A stretch of 64,000 nucleotides of DNA, from positions 28,430,126 through 28,494,125 of the forward strand of contig JBBMOA010000009.1 in assembly GCA_037954235.1 (NCBI GenBank). Direction: 5' to 3'. This DNA is from Aulostomus chinensis. Taxonomy: Eukaryota > Chordata > Actinopteri > Syngnathiformes > Aulostomidae. Under the pieces are notes generated by a model. The model made no database searches, had not been told where the DNA came from, and was given only the letters and a program-made list of their open reading frames with translations. Each line of letters begins with the position of its first letter. Position 1 is the first letter of the stretch. Positions 50,534 to 62,400 of the stretch are shown piece by piece. The translations under genes and the position numbers were made by a program.

Positions 50534-52805
50534 GTACGTTGCGTGTTGGGTTTGTTTGTGTGTTTTCTTGTGGTTCATTGGAGATCAGAACTGCTGCTGT
50601 AGTGTTATACATCTGACCCTGTTGGCCCCAGAGCTGCACTACCACGTGCCGTCAAGACTGATGGGAACAAGTGTGTGTTGTAAGCAAATCTTTGGGATTT
50701 TCATTGTCGTTAAGCAGCTGACCTCAAGCCAACAACAACGGGAAATGGATCAGTGCAACTTTCCTGTGCAGGGTTGGAAACCCCCCCGGCTCCATACATT
50801 ATGACTAATGTCCTCTTTCCTGTTCCCGTTTCCTGCTCTGCAAAAATCTGGCACCAGCGCACTGGGACTGTGGGTGGATAATTCAAAGTGGACTTAACTG
50901 TACAGTACTGCACTGACTTTTTCAAACAAAAGGTCACATGCATGTATGGAATGATGCTCATCTGCTACTAGGCGTGTGAACAATTCCTTTATGCTGCAGC
51001 TGGGTTGGTCCTTGTCTCTCACTGAGCATCTCAGGCTATGGGCTGGCTAATGGTTTGATTAATAACCTAAGAGGAGACTGTGGGTGCCAGCGCTGCCTCT
51101 GGGGAGTTCCTTTATAAAGCCGGTTGGAGAGGAATGAAGCATTTTCATCTCTTTTTTCCCCATTTGTCTTACCTTAATCACTTCGTCCTTTTAGGTCTCT
51201 GTCTTGCGGTTGGGAATGTTTCGCTGGCTTTCTCTCACCACTCACATGTTGTCCTCATTCTGTTGTTCCCCCCCTCTCACAGGTGGAACTAGCACTGTGG
51301 GATACAGCAGGTCAGGAGGACTATGACAGATTGAGGCCTCTCTCCTACCCAGACACAGACGTTATTCTCATGTGCTTCTCCATAGATAGCCCCGACAGTT
51401 TAGGTATGGCTGCAAACTCTTCTCACACGCTTAGCGAGACTGTTTTCAAGAGATGAAACCCAAACAAACAGAAAGCATCGAGGCTATCCTAGTCACGAGC
51501 CAGATTAAATAATTATGCTGCATACAGACACAGGTGGTACGCAGGTGGAGGATCTTCTCAGCACCACCATGGGTGCGAGTGGATGGTAGACTGGAATGAC
51601 CATGGCCCGACCGATTCGAGATTTTTGAGCCTGATAGCAATTTTAGAGCAGAAAAAATACCATTTTACTGATAGAGTTTTTGTGCTGGACTGAACAGACC
51701 CCTTCTATGTTCACTTTGCACCAGTTTTGTACTGATTTAATTATGTAAAGGTAGCAGGCTAATTTCTTGAACAAATAACTTACCTTATTAAAAAATATTT
51801 AACACTGTTGCCTATCGCCATTTAAATACAGACCAAAATAGACTAGGCGGAGGCGCTGGAGCGCCCTCTCCTGAACACTCCATGGAACACATTTTAAAAT
51901 CACCATTGGCATTATTTTCTGCATTTTATGTGCTAAAAAAAGTTTTTGATATTGCGTCCATTGGAAAACGTGCGTTGGTACAGTACATCTGTGCGAGGCT
52001 GATGACGGCTGATGTGTCAGTCAGGTCCTCAGAATTCAACTTCCTAATCACACCCATTGACTCTTTATTTTATTTTGGAGGTTTGGCTTAGTTAAGAAGG
52101 GTGAGATGAACCAACAACACTTAAAGAAGAGTGCTGCTGTTTTCATGCAGGAGTCAGGATCACAAAATGCTTTTCTGGTGCTTCGCAGCATCTGACACAA
52201 TACAGATGGCCTACAGGTCTGTTTGGCTCCACGCTACCAAACTGTTAAATTGTAGCTGGGTTAGAACTCCTCCCAGATGGTATGCCTGCTCTCTGGGTCG
52301 GTGACCTCTCCATGTTTATGTCTGTGAGCTCTCCCAGCGTTCCTTGTAGGGAAAGTCTGGAATTTGCTGTGCAGTGACTTGGTCTGTTTTTACAAAGGGA
52401 TTGTTTTCATTCTTGTAGAGAACATTCCTGAGAAATGGACACCTGAAGTGAAACACTTTTGTCCCAATGTCCCAATCATTCTGGTGGGTAACAAGAAGGA
52501 CCTCAGGAATGACGAGCACACACGCAGGGAGCTGGCAAAGATGAAGCAGGTGTGTGTTTCTGCCGACACATCGTCCCTAAATGTTGCTGCTGAATATGCT
52601 AACGGCCGTCGCATCCTTGTAACCCCTCCAGGAGCCGGTGAAGTCTGATGAAGGCAGAGACATGGCCAACCGCATCAGTGCCTTTGGCTACTTGGAGTGC
52701 TCGGCAAAGACCAAGGATGGTGTGCGGGAAGTGTTCGAAATGGCCACCAGAGCAGCACTGCAGGTCCGCAAGCGTAAGAAGAGGGGTGGCTGCCAGCTAC
52801 TGTGA
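50378..52805 (+). CDS. rhoc: RhoC small GTPase (four coding exons, 193 aa)
   Basis: Rho-family GTPase that cycles between GDP and GTP forms at the inner face of the plasma membrane and drives actomyosin contractility and stress fibres through ROCK and formin effectors. Coding exons are 50378-50533, 51283-51403, 52419-52549 and 52632-52805; together they give 582 nt, or 193 residues plus stop, the usual RhoA/RhoC length. Visible motifs are the P-loop GDGACGKT (residues 12-19), switch I with Thr37, switch II DTAGQE (59-64), base-binding NKKD and SAK, a polybasic RKRKKR tail and the CAAX box CQLL; Leu in the last position predicts geranylgeranylation. Ile43, ISAFGYLEC and LQVRK favour RhoC over RhoA, and the neighbouring mov10 agrees. 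All GTP-binding residues are intact. Teleosts can carry two copies (rhoca/rhocb), which I cannot separate here. The start is the only in-frame Met fitting the conserved MAAIRKK. Confidence 0.97.
51283..51403 (+). CDS. rhoc: rhoc coding exon 2 (switch II)
   Basis: Preceded by a pyrimidine-rich acceptor ending ACAG and followed by GTATGG. It is 40 codons plus one base and starts VELALWDTAGQEDYDRLRPL, the switch II and catalytic Gln63 segment. The next exon supplies AG to complete a Glu codon. Confidence 0.96.
52419..52549 (+). CDS. rhoc: rhoc coding exon 3 (NKKD motif)
   Basis: Acceptor TTGTAG at 52413-52418 and donor GTGTGT at 52550. It encodes ENIPEKWTPEV through the guanine-specificity motif GNKKDL and LAKMKQ, and ends in phase 0. 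The following intron is only 82 bp. Confidence 0.96.
52632..52805 (+). CDS. rhoc: rhoc last coding exon (SAK motif, polybasic tail, CAAX)
   Basis: Begins EPVKSDEGRDMANRISAFGY and continues through the ECSAK motif, a basic RKRKKRGG segment and the prenylation box CQLL, then TGA at 52803-52805. 57 codons plus stop. Confidence 0.97.
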   Translation, partial: EPVKSDEGRDMANRISAFGYLECSAKTKDGVREVFEMATRAALQVRKRKKRGGCQLL

Positions 52806-54528
52806 ATGGGCGGGGCTTGTTTGACAAACAGCCAGTTAACACCTGAGGAAGGGCTCTGGAGCAAATTTAGAGAAACCTTAAATCAATGGCTTCCATGGAC
52901 TACGCTTTCTTCACAGATGCAGAAATGTCACAGGCAAATATGAAAGACTGAGCAAAACAAATCAGCCTCTGCTCTGTTTTCCTCTGCTCCTCTCACTGTC
53001 CCACCAGTTTAGTTCCCCTCCACAGGCACCACTAGCCTGTTGGTTTGAAGGACCAGCACCTTCCTCCTAAATGTATGAATGTATGTTTGTATTTATATGT
53101 GCATATACTTTACAAATATATCCTGCGTCTGCCTCCCGTGTGACCGTTGACAGAGACGGAGGACAGAGGTGCTGCAGCTCACATTCCCATCCTCCTGCTC
53201 TCGCAGCCACAAGTTGCACACAGTTTTAGATTAACTAGAACTGAGCTCCCGCTTTTCTTCGAGCTGCATGTGTCACATCAGCTTCAGTCACATTCCTACA
53301 TCTGTTTGTCCTACACGATTAATTTTACACCCTGAAAGTCCTCGCTGATGAGTCAGCAGAGCTCTGTTTTCTTCAGCTTTCTCTCCTGACACATGAAATG
53401 TAGAGCCTGTTAACACGGCATCCATCCACTGAAACCTTCACTAACTGAAGCAGCAGCAGCTCTTTGTAAGAGAGGCTCTGGACTGCACTTTGCTCTGTCT
53501 CTTCCATGGCGATAGCTGGAACTGGCACTGGACACAGTGGGTCTATTGTCATGGACACAACACTCCCAGTCGCACTCACACACTGGCCCTCACAGGCTCG
53601 CCTCTGCTCGCCAAAATCTTCCTCCAAACGAGCCTCACCACCTGTCTCAGTTCTCCACTGTTCATTTAGTTCCAGTATGCGGTCACTGATCAACCGAGGA
53701 CGAGTGTACGTCATGATCTGCAGGGCTAAATGTAACATGTACACACACAAAACAGATTACCCGCCCACTGATGAACTCTTCTCTAAAACTGACAACTTGA
53801 TTGGCAGCTCAGATGCTGGCCTGACCCTCGTACCACCTCCTCAGTTCAGCTCTTGGCATTGGGGGCTCTGTTGGTGTAGAACAGCGAAATTTTTTGGACC
53901 TGATGGGAAAAATAAAGATATCTGAGGCTTCAAAACTAATTACACGAGTCAGATTATTGTGGTGGATGAAGACCAAATCATTATTTAAACAATGTCAGTT
54001 TTCCCCAGACACGTTTTCATCACGCTGACATCATCAGACCACTTCTCCCCCTCACTGGCAGTTTGAATTGATTTGGAGCTGCAACACAGTGTAAGTAGTT
54101 GAGCTCAATCGTGTGTCGTTGCTGTCGTGAAAGAGCTCTAAACACACTGCGTGAGTGTAGTAGGTGGTCGCCACATTAACCTTCCCGCCATCATAAGCTA
54201 CAACTGCTGGAGTCCCTTATCCAGCACATGCTGAACATGGTGGGCCCTGGCTAATTCCTGGACTGTGCCTCGTCTGTAATGTCTAATAACTTCAGTTCAG
54301 GAGAAGAGGTTTGGCAAACAGGTGTGAGATGTGTAGAGGACACGAGACAAACGTGTTAATAAAGATTTTTTGAAGTACCAAGTATTCTAACTAGTTTTGT
54401 CTTTATTGTAGATTTTTCTCTGTAGATCAGTTGACTCTCACCTCTGTGTGGGCGAGGCTGCAGCTTATTGATACTACTGGCATGTTTTAATGTGTTAATT
54501 GGATCTTAGAATAATAATCCTAAATAAA
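52806..54528 (+). other. rhoc: rhoc 3' UTR with candidate poly(A) signals
   Basis: AATAAA hexamers on the + strand lie at 53911-53916, 54358-54363 and 54523-54528. The stretch between the stop and the last signal has no competing gene, so a long 3' UTR of 1.1-1.7 kb with alternative ends is plausible. RNA data would be needed to choose among them. Confidence 0.5.
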
Positions 54529-54637
54529 GTTTTTAAAAATTCCTTTTGGTTTAGATTATACATTAATGAGATGTGACATTTCTTGTAAAATCCATTTCAA
54601 GATGTAAACAGTAGAAATTGTAAATAAGCATAAACAT

Positions 54638-54643
54638 TTTATT
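54638..54643 (-). terminator. mov10: Candidate mov10 poly(A) signal
   Basis: TTTATT on the + strand is AATAAA on the mov10 strand, about 660 bp past the mov10 stop. It is the first canonical hexamer I found downstream of the stop. It lies only about 110 bp from the last rhoc signal on the other strand. Confidence 0.4.
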
Positions 54644-55093
54644 TTGAAAATGTGCCAGAGTTTGCATTGTGTAATAGAATCTCAAAAACAGATCTTTAAT
54701 CTATTTACAGCGGTTCAGAAAATCAAAGTATCAGGTTCAGGTTTTTATCTCCAACACTCAAACTAAAGCGCACTGATCAAAGAACTCAAATTAGACCGCT
54801 GCATGTCTCAGTAAGAAACGTGGAGATCATAATGCCAGTACGCTTTTCTTCAGAAACATTAAAAAGTTTAAAATTTTGTTCATCCAGTTTGAATTAAAAA
54901 AAAAAAAAGGCTTGTATTTAAACTTAACACCAGAAGTCACACCATTCGCTTTTTGGTTTTAATGCTTGTTTCTGAGCAGACGAAAGAAACTGAGGAAGCC
55001 TGCGAAATTAATTTTAGAATTCCAGTGACTATTTGAATACACTTGAAGGTTCATTATGAGCCAGTGATTCTACTATCAAACTAAAAGCATCGT

Positions 55094-55297
55094 GGTCCCC
55101 TCAGGTGCTCAGGGCCGGAGTCTTGCTGGTCCCCTCAGGTGCTCAGGACCGGAGTCTTGCTGGTCCCCTCAGGTGCTCAGGACCAGAGTCTTGCTGGTCC
55201 CCTCAGGTGCTCAGGACCTGAGTCTTGCTGGTCCCCTCAGGTGCTCAGGACCAGAGTCTTGCTGGTCCCCTGAGGTGCTCTGGACCAGAGTCCTGCT
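55094..55297. repeat. 34-bp minisatellite in the mov10 3' UTR, six units
   Basis: Unit starts fall at 55094, 55128, 55162, 55196, 55230 and 55264, exactly 34 bp apart, each beginning GGTCCCCTCAGGTGCTC with few substitutions. A degenerate seventh start at 55298 overlaps the mov10 stop codon. It leaves frames open on the + strand, but these are repeat artefacts. Confidence 0.95.
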
Positions 55298-55302
55298 GGT
55301 CC

Positions 55303-55364
55303 TCACATGTCACCCCTCCACTCAGGGTCCTGGAGCTGCTGAACAGCACTCTCCTCCGTCTCCT
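55303..55364 (-). CDS. mov10: mov10 terminal exon (ends DPEWRGDM)
   Basis: Acceptor TTCCCTCCCCAG, phase 1. Encodes EETEESAVQQLQDPEWRGDM, then TGA. The EWR-acidic/hydrophobic C-terminus resembles other MOV10 proteins. Reading through the previous donor would instead give a low-complexity proline tail, so the spliced form is preferred. Confidence 0.88.
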
Positions 55365-58300
55365 CTGGGGAGGGAAGATTCATGAGATCAGAACAAGCAG
55401 AGGACAAACTTCTTACACAGCTGTTTTTTTTGGGGGGGGGGGGGGGGGTCACCTGTAAGCTCCATCCGGATGGAGAGAGCACAAAGCCTCAGTACCACAT
55501 CATTGTCTTCCTCTGACTCCATGTATCCGGTGTAGCCTCCGTGATCTTTGCAGTGCTCGATAAACCTGCACACCAGCAGAAGTGTGAATTTGATGAGGGG
55601 ACAGGAGTCTGTCAGAACACACACCTGTGACACACACCTGTTCCAGACGGGATCCACCCTCAGCACTATGGGGTTTCCAACAACAATCAGCAGGGCTTTA
55701 GCCCGAGTCACCGCCACATTGAACCTCTGGCCAAGAAAACAAAGAATATTACGAGCACTGTAGATGAACGCCGCGTGTGTGCATGGGCCTGGTAAGTTTA
55801 CCTTCTCATTCTTGACAAAGCCGAGGTTGAACTCTTTGTCTATGTCTGCGTAATGTTGGCTGCTCCGAACGGTAGACACCAGTATCACCCGCCGCTCCTG
55901 ACCTTGGAATTCCTCCACCGAACCCACCTGACAACAAGCCAACCAACCTTCAGTCACACAGGGTTAGGGTTTGACCCGCTGACCCGCTTCTACTGTCGCC
56001 ACCACATCACGAAGGACCCTTACCTTGAGGGTGCTCATGTTCTTGAATTTGAAGTCTTTCCCAACTTTCTGCAAGGCCTTTCGGATTTTCTGCACCTATA
56101 AAACACCCACAAAACTTTTTTGATCCACTTCTACTTGTAAACAAGGACCACAATTATCAACTGCCCCGAACAGATTACGAACTTCCATGACCCCCACAGC
56201 TATGTTGGTGGGAGCCTTGCACTCCCAGCAGGGTCACTCATGCCGAACAGGTCGAAGGGTAGAGGCCAGACAAAGAGTGATCTGACTGGACCTCCAGGTT
56301 GGGGGTTGGGCTGAGGGATGATGCCCCACTCCCGTAAAAATTTAGTACTGCAGAAACCAGAAGCGGAGCAAGTTCACCCCACCTTTGAGATGCTAGAGCC
56401 AGCCCCTCTCAGGAGAGACAGCATGACACCCAAGGGCCAAAGCTGAGAGGACGCCCTTGGGCCACTTAGGCCACTACTGCATCCGAAAGAAGAAACAGAA
56501 ATTGGAGATTGGAAAGTACTAACACTGTACAGAAGTGGAAACACTGCTATGGAGGCAAGAGAAATGACAACCAGAGGTATCGACATCATGGGCTTACGTG
56601 AAACACACTGGACAGGACAAGGAAAAGTGGACCTTGCAGAAGGAGAAACCATCATTTACTCTGGAGGAGATGACGACAACCACAGAGACGGAGTTGGCAT
56701 ACTGATGTCAAAAAGAGCAGCAAGAGCGTTGATAGATTGGACACCAGTCAGCCAAAGGATCATTCAAGCTGGATACCACTCGCAACACATCAAGCTGACA
56801 GCTGTGCACGTCTATGCTCCCACAGAAGATGCAAAAGACCAAGTAAAAGAGGAGTTCTACAGAAGACAGAAGACAGCAGGAACACACACGACATGCTGAT
56901 CATCACTGGAGATATGAATGCTGAAGTGGGAGGCAAAAACAAAGGCTACGAAAAGAATAATGGGCGAACACAGGCTCGGAAAACGTACCGAGAATGGAGA
57001 ACGGCGGTGTGAATTGTCTGACATGAACGAGTTGCTCAGAACAGGAACACTCTTCCCACATAAGAATATACACAAGGCCACGTGGGTATCTCCGGACAGG
57101 AAGACCAGGAGCCAGATAGACCACGTGCTAATTAACAAACAATTCAGTGAAAGTCACAGGACGCGACCACTACCTTATATGCACAACAGTCCAGAGAAGA
57201 CTGAAGCCGCAGCAGAGGAAAAATAAAAACACTAGAATCAAGTATAATATAACAAAGCTAAAAGATGAAGACACCTGGAACATCAGCCTGAGAAACAGGT
57301 TCCAGGTGCTAGAAGAAGAAAGGCAAGAAATCGAAGATGAGGAAGAGGTGGAGCGCGACTCTCAGGTAAAGGAGAAAGCCTATGGAGAAGTCGCAGAAGA
57401 AATCCTGGGTAGGTCACGGACAAAAAGAAGCCACGGATCAGCGAAGACTCATGGAGCCTTGTGGAGCAGCGGGAAGAACTAAACAAGAAGATCATCAGTA
57501 CACACTCAGAAAGAATCAGCTAAAAGCCAGATCTAAAGAGAAGGATGGAGAAACGAAGAGAGGTATGAAAAAGATACAAAGAAATGGATGGAGAACATTG
57601 CAAGTGAGGCAGAAGAAGCTGCAAGAAAACGACAAATGAAGACGCCGGATGGACTTATGAAGACAACTGTGCAACGAGAGACCGAGACAGAGCACAGCAG
57701 TGCTAGAGAGGAACGTGATCTCATCAGCGGGAAGGATGCAGCACGAGCAGAGAAGGAGAACCACCACAAAACCCAACCACTGATGAAGGATGTGAATTCA
57801 GTGACATCACTGGAGAGATTGCCATACACGAACCAACGCGACATGAAGTGAAGGAAGTAATAAAAGGACTCGAGAATGGAACAGCACCAGGAACTGATAA
57901 CATCGCTGCCCAGTTTATTCAAGCAGACACCGTGTTTTCAGCAAAGGAGATCCATCAGTTGCTTGATGGATTGGATAATGAGAAGAACGGAACCAGAAGG
58001 AAGTTCAAATCTAAACTCGATGACCTGGATTTCACGAACGATGCAGCACTACTCTCATCTACAAAAAGGGAAATCCAGGAAAAAAAACAACCAGATTAGA
58101 AGAAGAAGCCAGACGAGTGGGACCCAATATCAATCCAGGACAGACAAAAACCATGAGGATTAATACAGGAAACCAGGAAAAGATCAAGATCAACAACCAA
58201 CAAATCGAAGATGTAGACCAGTTCACCTGCCTCAGAGCCACATCACGCAAGGACGGAGATGTACGGAGGACTTGAAGAACAGACTCCAAGGCAAGAGGAG

Positions 58301-59425
58301 CATTTGTTACACTTAGAAAGATCTGGAACTCAAAGAGCATCTCAAGAGGACCAGAGTTGAGACTGTAGCAAACACTAGTTTCTACTTGTCTCCGACTCAA
58401 TGGATGTGAAACACGGAAGGTGAACAAGGGCGACAACATGGTGGTAGACGTGTTCAGAACAGATGCCTGAGAAGAATCCTCAGAATTCGGTGGCAAGACC
58501 ATAACAGTGCTGAAGAGCAACCGGAAAGAGCCGTCATGAAGCCAGTGAGTGAGGAAGTGACGTGGCAGGTGGCAGGTGATCAGACGCACACTGACGCAAC
58601 ACCACAACGACTGCAACGTAGTGATGACCTGGGCGCAAAACCTTTTTGATCCACTTGTTTTCCTCTGAAAACACGGACCACAATAATCAACTTAAGCACA
58701 CAGTAAGTGGGCCCATTCTACACAGCAAGACAGACAGAGGCTGGTCATACTTGCTTCCTGTAGGGGGCGATGATGCCAATGTCTTGGGGTGAGATGATGC
58801 CGTGGCCCTTTTTGCCATGTGGCTCCAGCAGCTTCCTCACGTAGTCCATCAGCACCTCCACCTCCGCTACGTTAAAGTAGGAAGGGCTGCTGGCCTCCTG
58901 CTGGTCGAGGCCCGTCACCCCGTGGAAGATCAGCGGGAAGCCCTGAGACGGAGATTTGTAGAGGAAGAACACACTTGCACAGCACATTCAGCACACAACG
59001 GATCACATGTGGTTACAACTAAACAATGCAGCAGGAAGAGGAGAAGGTTTTCATCATGTTGCTGCCGTAGAGGTGAAGGAAGTAGAATTAAAAGCTGAAT
59101 TACTGTCTCTGCAAGCTGGTGCAGTGGATGCTTGTCCAGTTCATATGAGGATTTACTGTGTCAAGACGTTCAAGAGGCGATGGATAGTTTACTGATAACG
59201 AGGGAAAAACCCTGAAGAATCGGGATGTTGCTTGTATTATGTAAAATAATCTGCTGTGGGAGAATGGAATTTTCATGAGAAAAAAAGTCACTGCATTTAT
59301 GATAAAAAAACCTTCTGTTTTTTAATGCAAATCCTTTATCGGTGACAGTGAGTTTTACAGATCTGATCAAGTCCTGAGATGCAGCTCTGTCACTTTTTGA
59401 TTTTTACATGATGATTTCTGTGTGT

Positions 59426-59456
<31 letters not shown>

Positions 59457-62400
59457 GGGCGCGCGTGTGTTTGCTGAAAGAGGACCTCACCGTTCTCGGG
59501 AGGTACTGCCATGAGCAGAAAGAGTTCCTTAATATTTCATCAGCCCAATATTCCAGTTCTCCGTCATAGAAGAGCTCGTTGGGAATCCTCAGGATGTCGG
59601 GATGGGACCTGACGGAAATGGGCAGAAATCAAACCATTATTTAAATAAATGAGGTGATTTATGATTAATGTGAATCATTAATTTTAAGAAGCTACATCTC
59701 ATCCACACCTGTAGTTCCGCAGCAATTTGGTGACGTAGTGGTTGTTGAACTCGCCCTCTTTTTTCTGGTACAGAGGGAACTCCGTCATCATCCGCTCCAG
59801 GAAGGACACTCCTGCAGTAAGCAGAGAGACAAGTCACATGACATCATATACAACACGCAGGAGTCGGTGAGGATGTAAGCATGTCTGCCATTCCTCCGAA
59901 CCACAGTCCAGTTCTTACCCAGGTGGTATTTCAGCGCAAAAGGAGATCTGAGAATGGGTCCGAGCTGTTTGGGGTCTCCAGCCAGAACAAGCTGGCCGGT
60001 CTGGGCCTGCAGCAGCCCTTCGTTCCATGGAATCAACAACACAGCGTCAAAGAGCTTCACTTTCACAAGATCAAGAATTTCTCCACGTATATCGGTGCTT
60101 ACGACACAAAGGTAAGTTGACGGATGAAATTAAAGATTAAAAACTATTAGTCAAGAGCCTTAAATCTAAAGACATCAAGTTATGTGTTACTTAAAGAAAA
60201 ACTATGTTTACTGGCTCTATGAGCAGGGATGTGAAACGAAAAGCAAGTTGGGAGCTGTTTGCTCTCTCTACCTGCCAGAGGAACGATGCACTCGGTCTCC
60301 ACAGCTTGTCCTGCCTCATCCACAAACACGTGCGTGAAATGTCCCTCGGGGATGTTTCCTGTGACCAGCCTGCAGAAATCAGAGTGAACACACACACAGC
60401 GGCGGGTGGCAGACATGACTGTCGACTAGAAGCAGGATGCACATACGGCGTCTGCATGCAAAAGGTGAAATGTTGCTTTTTTAGTGTCACAGAAGTGAGC
60501 GATGTGAGTCATTCACTACCTTCCAGCGGTTATCAGGGTGGTAACCACGATCTTATACTCCATCAGCTTCTCTTTAGCAGGAAAAACATAACAGTCACCT
60601 ACCAGGTTAGAGCACGCCTGTGAAAGCACCACAACGTCCATGAGCACAAGGTGGAAGGAGGTGAGGGAAAATACCTGAGACCTCAACAGTGTTATGAAGC
60701 AAGTGAAGTGCCGTGTGCCATCTACAGGCACCGCGTCCTAGAGTCCACTAGGGGGGGCTGATGTGATCAAAAAGGATGGAAAGAGATACTTTTTGATCAG
60801 GGCTGCCCAAAATGTGGCCCGTGGGCCAAATCTGTCCGATTTGATAACAGGCCTGATGATACAGAAACCCTGTAGGCACCCTGATTATTGAACTGATCAG
60901 GCAGCAGAGTGACACCTCCTGCAGGTCATCAGACTGACTGAAAAAATTCTGACATTTCAGGATTTGTGTCCTCCTGATTGTGACTCAGAGTTTTACTGCT
61001 GTTCTCTCAAAAAGACTTTAATATCAGTGAAAGATGACACGTCCAATAGTTTTTCAACCACGTCAAAGCAAAGTGATATTTCTTGAAGGGAACTTGGGAT
61101 CTAAATACAGTTTTGTATCCCAAAAATTAGTGGCTCATCATTAAGTTTCAGCTTTGGCCCTCCAAGGGTAAAAGTTTGGGAAGCCCTGTCCAAGATCAGA
61201 GACAAGATCAAACTAGCGGCAACCACTGCATATACAAGAGCACCGACCTTTAGCTCATCAGGGACGCACTGTGGGTCCCGGCTGCTGGCGTACATGCGGA
61301 ACACTTTATGTTCGTCCACATGGTCTAACGTCTTCCTGCAGAGCAGATCAGCGGCGCTGTTGGAGGGAGCGCAGGCCAGGATGTGGCAGGAAATCTGGGT
61401 CTTCTCTATCTGCTTGATGGCCTCCACCAAAGTGACAGTTTTGCCTGAAAAGAAGCGTTAGATTCAGCGTACTGCTTTCCTCAACTTGTGCTTGGCTGTC
61501 AAAAAACTGATGAGGATGAAGAGAGAGAGGCGGCGCTACCTGTGCCAGGTGGGCCGAACACCAGGTACGGAGCAGGTTTGGATGAGCCAGCTACGATGTG
61601 CTTGATAGCTTCGTACTGCTGTGGGTTTCTCTGAAGCAGCGAGTCGAACAGCCTGTCCAGACCAAGGTAGAAGAGCACGCACGATGAGGTATGCTGACGT
61701 TCACTAGCTGCTGTTTATCTGATATGAGGAACTTATCCAAGGCTTACACTCATCCTATATCTCATACAAGAGTATGGATTATTCTAAAGCAGGGTGATGA
61801 GGACTTTTAGCTGGTATCCTCTGTTTTAGCTCTCTGGTACCTCAGCTTCCACATTCATCTGGAAGGTCAACAGCTGGTCTGAGCCCAGGGCCTCGGCCTG
61901 AATCGAGGCGAACCTGCGGTGCCTTTCATAGTCGTAAATTTGTAATCAGAACATTTACTGATAGTAAAGCTGACAACCAGGCGCCAGCGTTGTCTAGGTG
62001 CGTAGCTGTGTTTAGACTGTGAAGGTCACATTTGTACAGAATGTTGTAATTCAGTATTACTGGTTACTCCAAAAACCTTCTAATACTACCGACAAGTATC
62101 GTAAAGTAGCATGTCTGACCTGAGGTTGGGCGGATCGGGTCTGGGGGAGGACGCAGGTGCAGCGGGGAACAACACGTGTCCCAGTCTGCATGTGCTTGCC
62201 ATCTCTGCTGCTCGGTGCTGCACACGCAGAGCAATATGGTTGACGATGAACTCAACATGAAACTTCATGCCGTCAATGAATTTATCCAGCAACCTGAGAA
62301 CGCATGAAGGGAGACACGTGAGAATCTCTGGTGTTACGAGTCCAAGCGTGTCGTGGAATCGTCTTACTCAGAGCTCAGGCCCAGTTTGACGTTGTCCAGC

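Noticed and set aside
51840..51880. Another CTCF-like core (GCGCCCTCTCCTGA)
   Set aside because: The last core position mismatches and the context is weak; not counted.
55388..55460. Proline/lysine-rich mov10 C-terminus by read-through
   Set aside because: A good donor precedes it and a downstream exon restores a MOV10-like EWR ending.
58059..58616. 185-codon frame on the - strand
   Set aside because: Antisense shadow of the LINE reverse-transcriptase region.
60790..61196. 8-bp target duplication of the MITE
   Set aside because: The flanks tttttgat and tccaagat share only half their bases.
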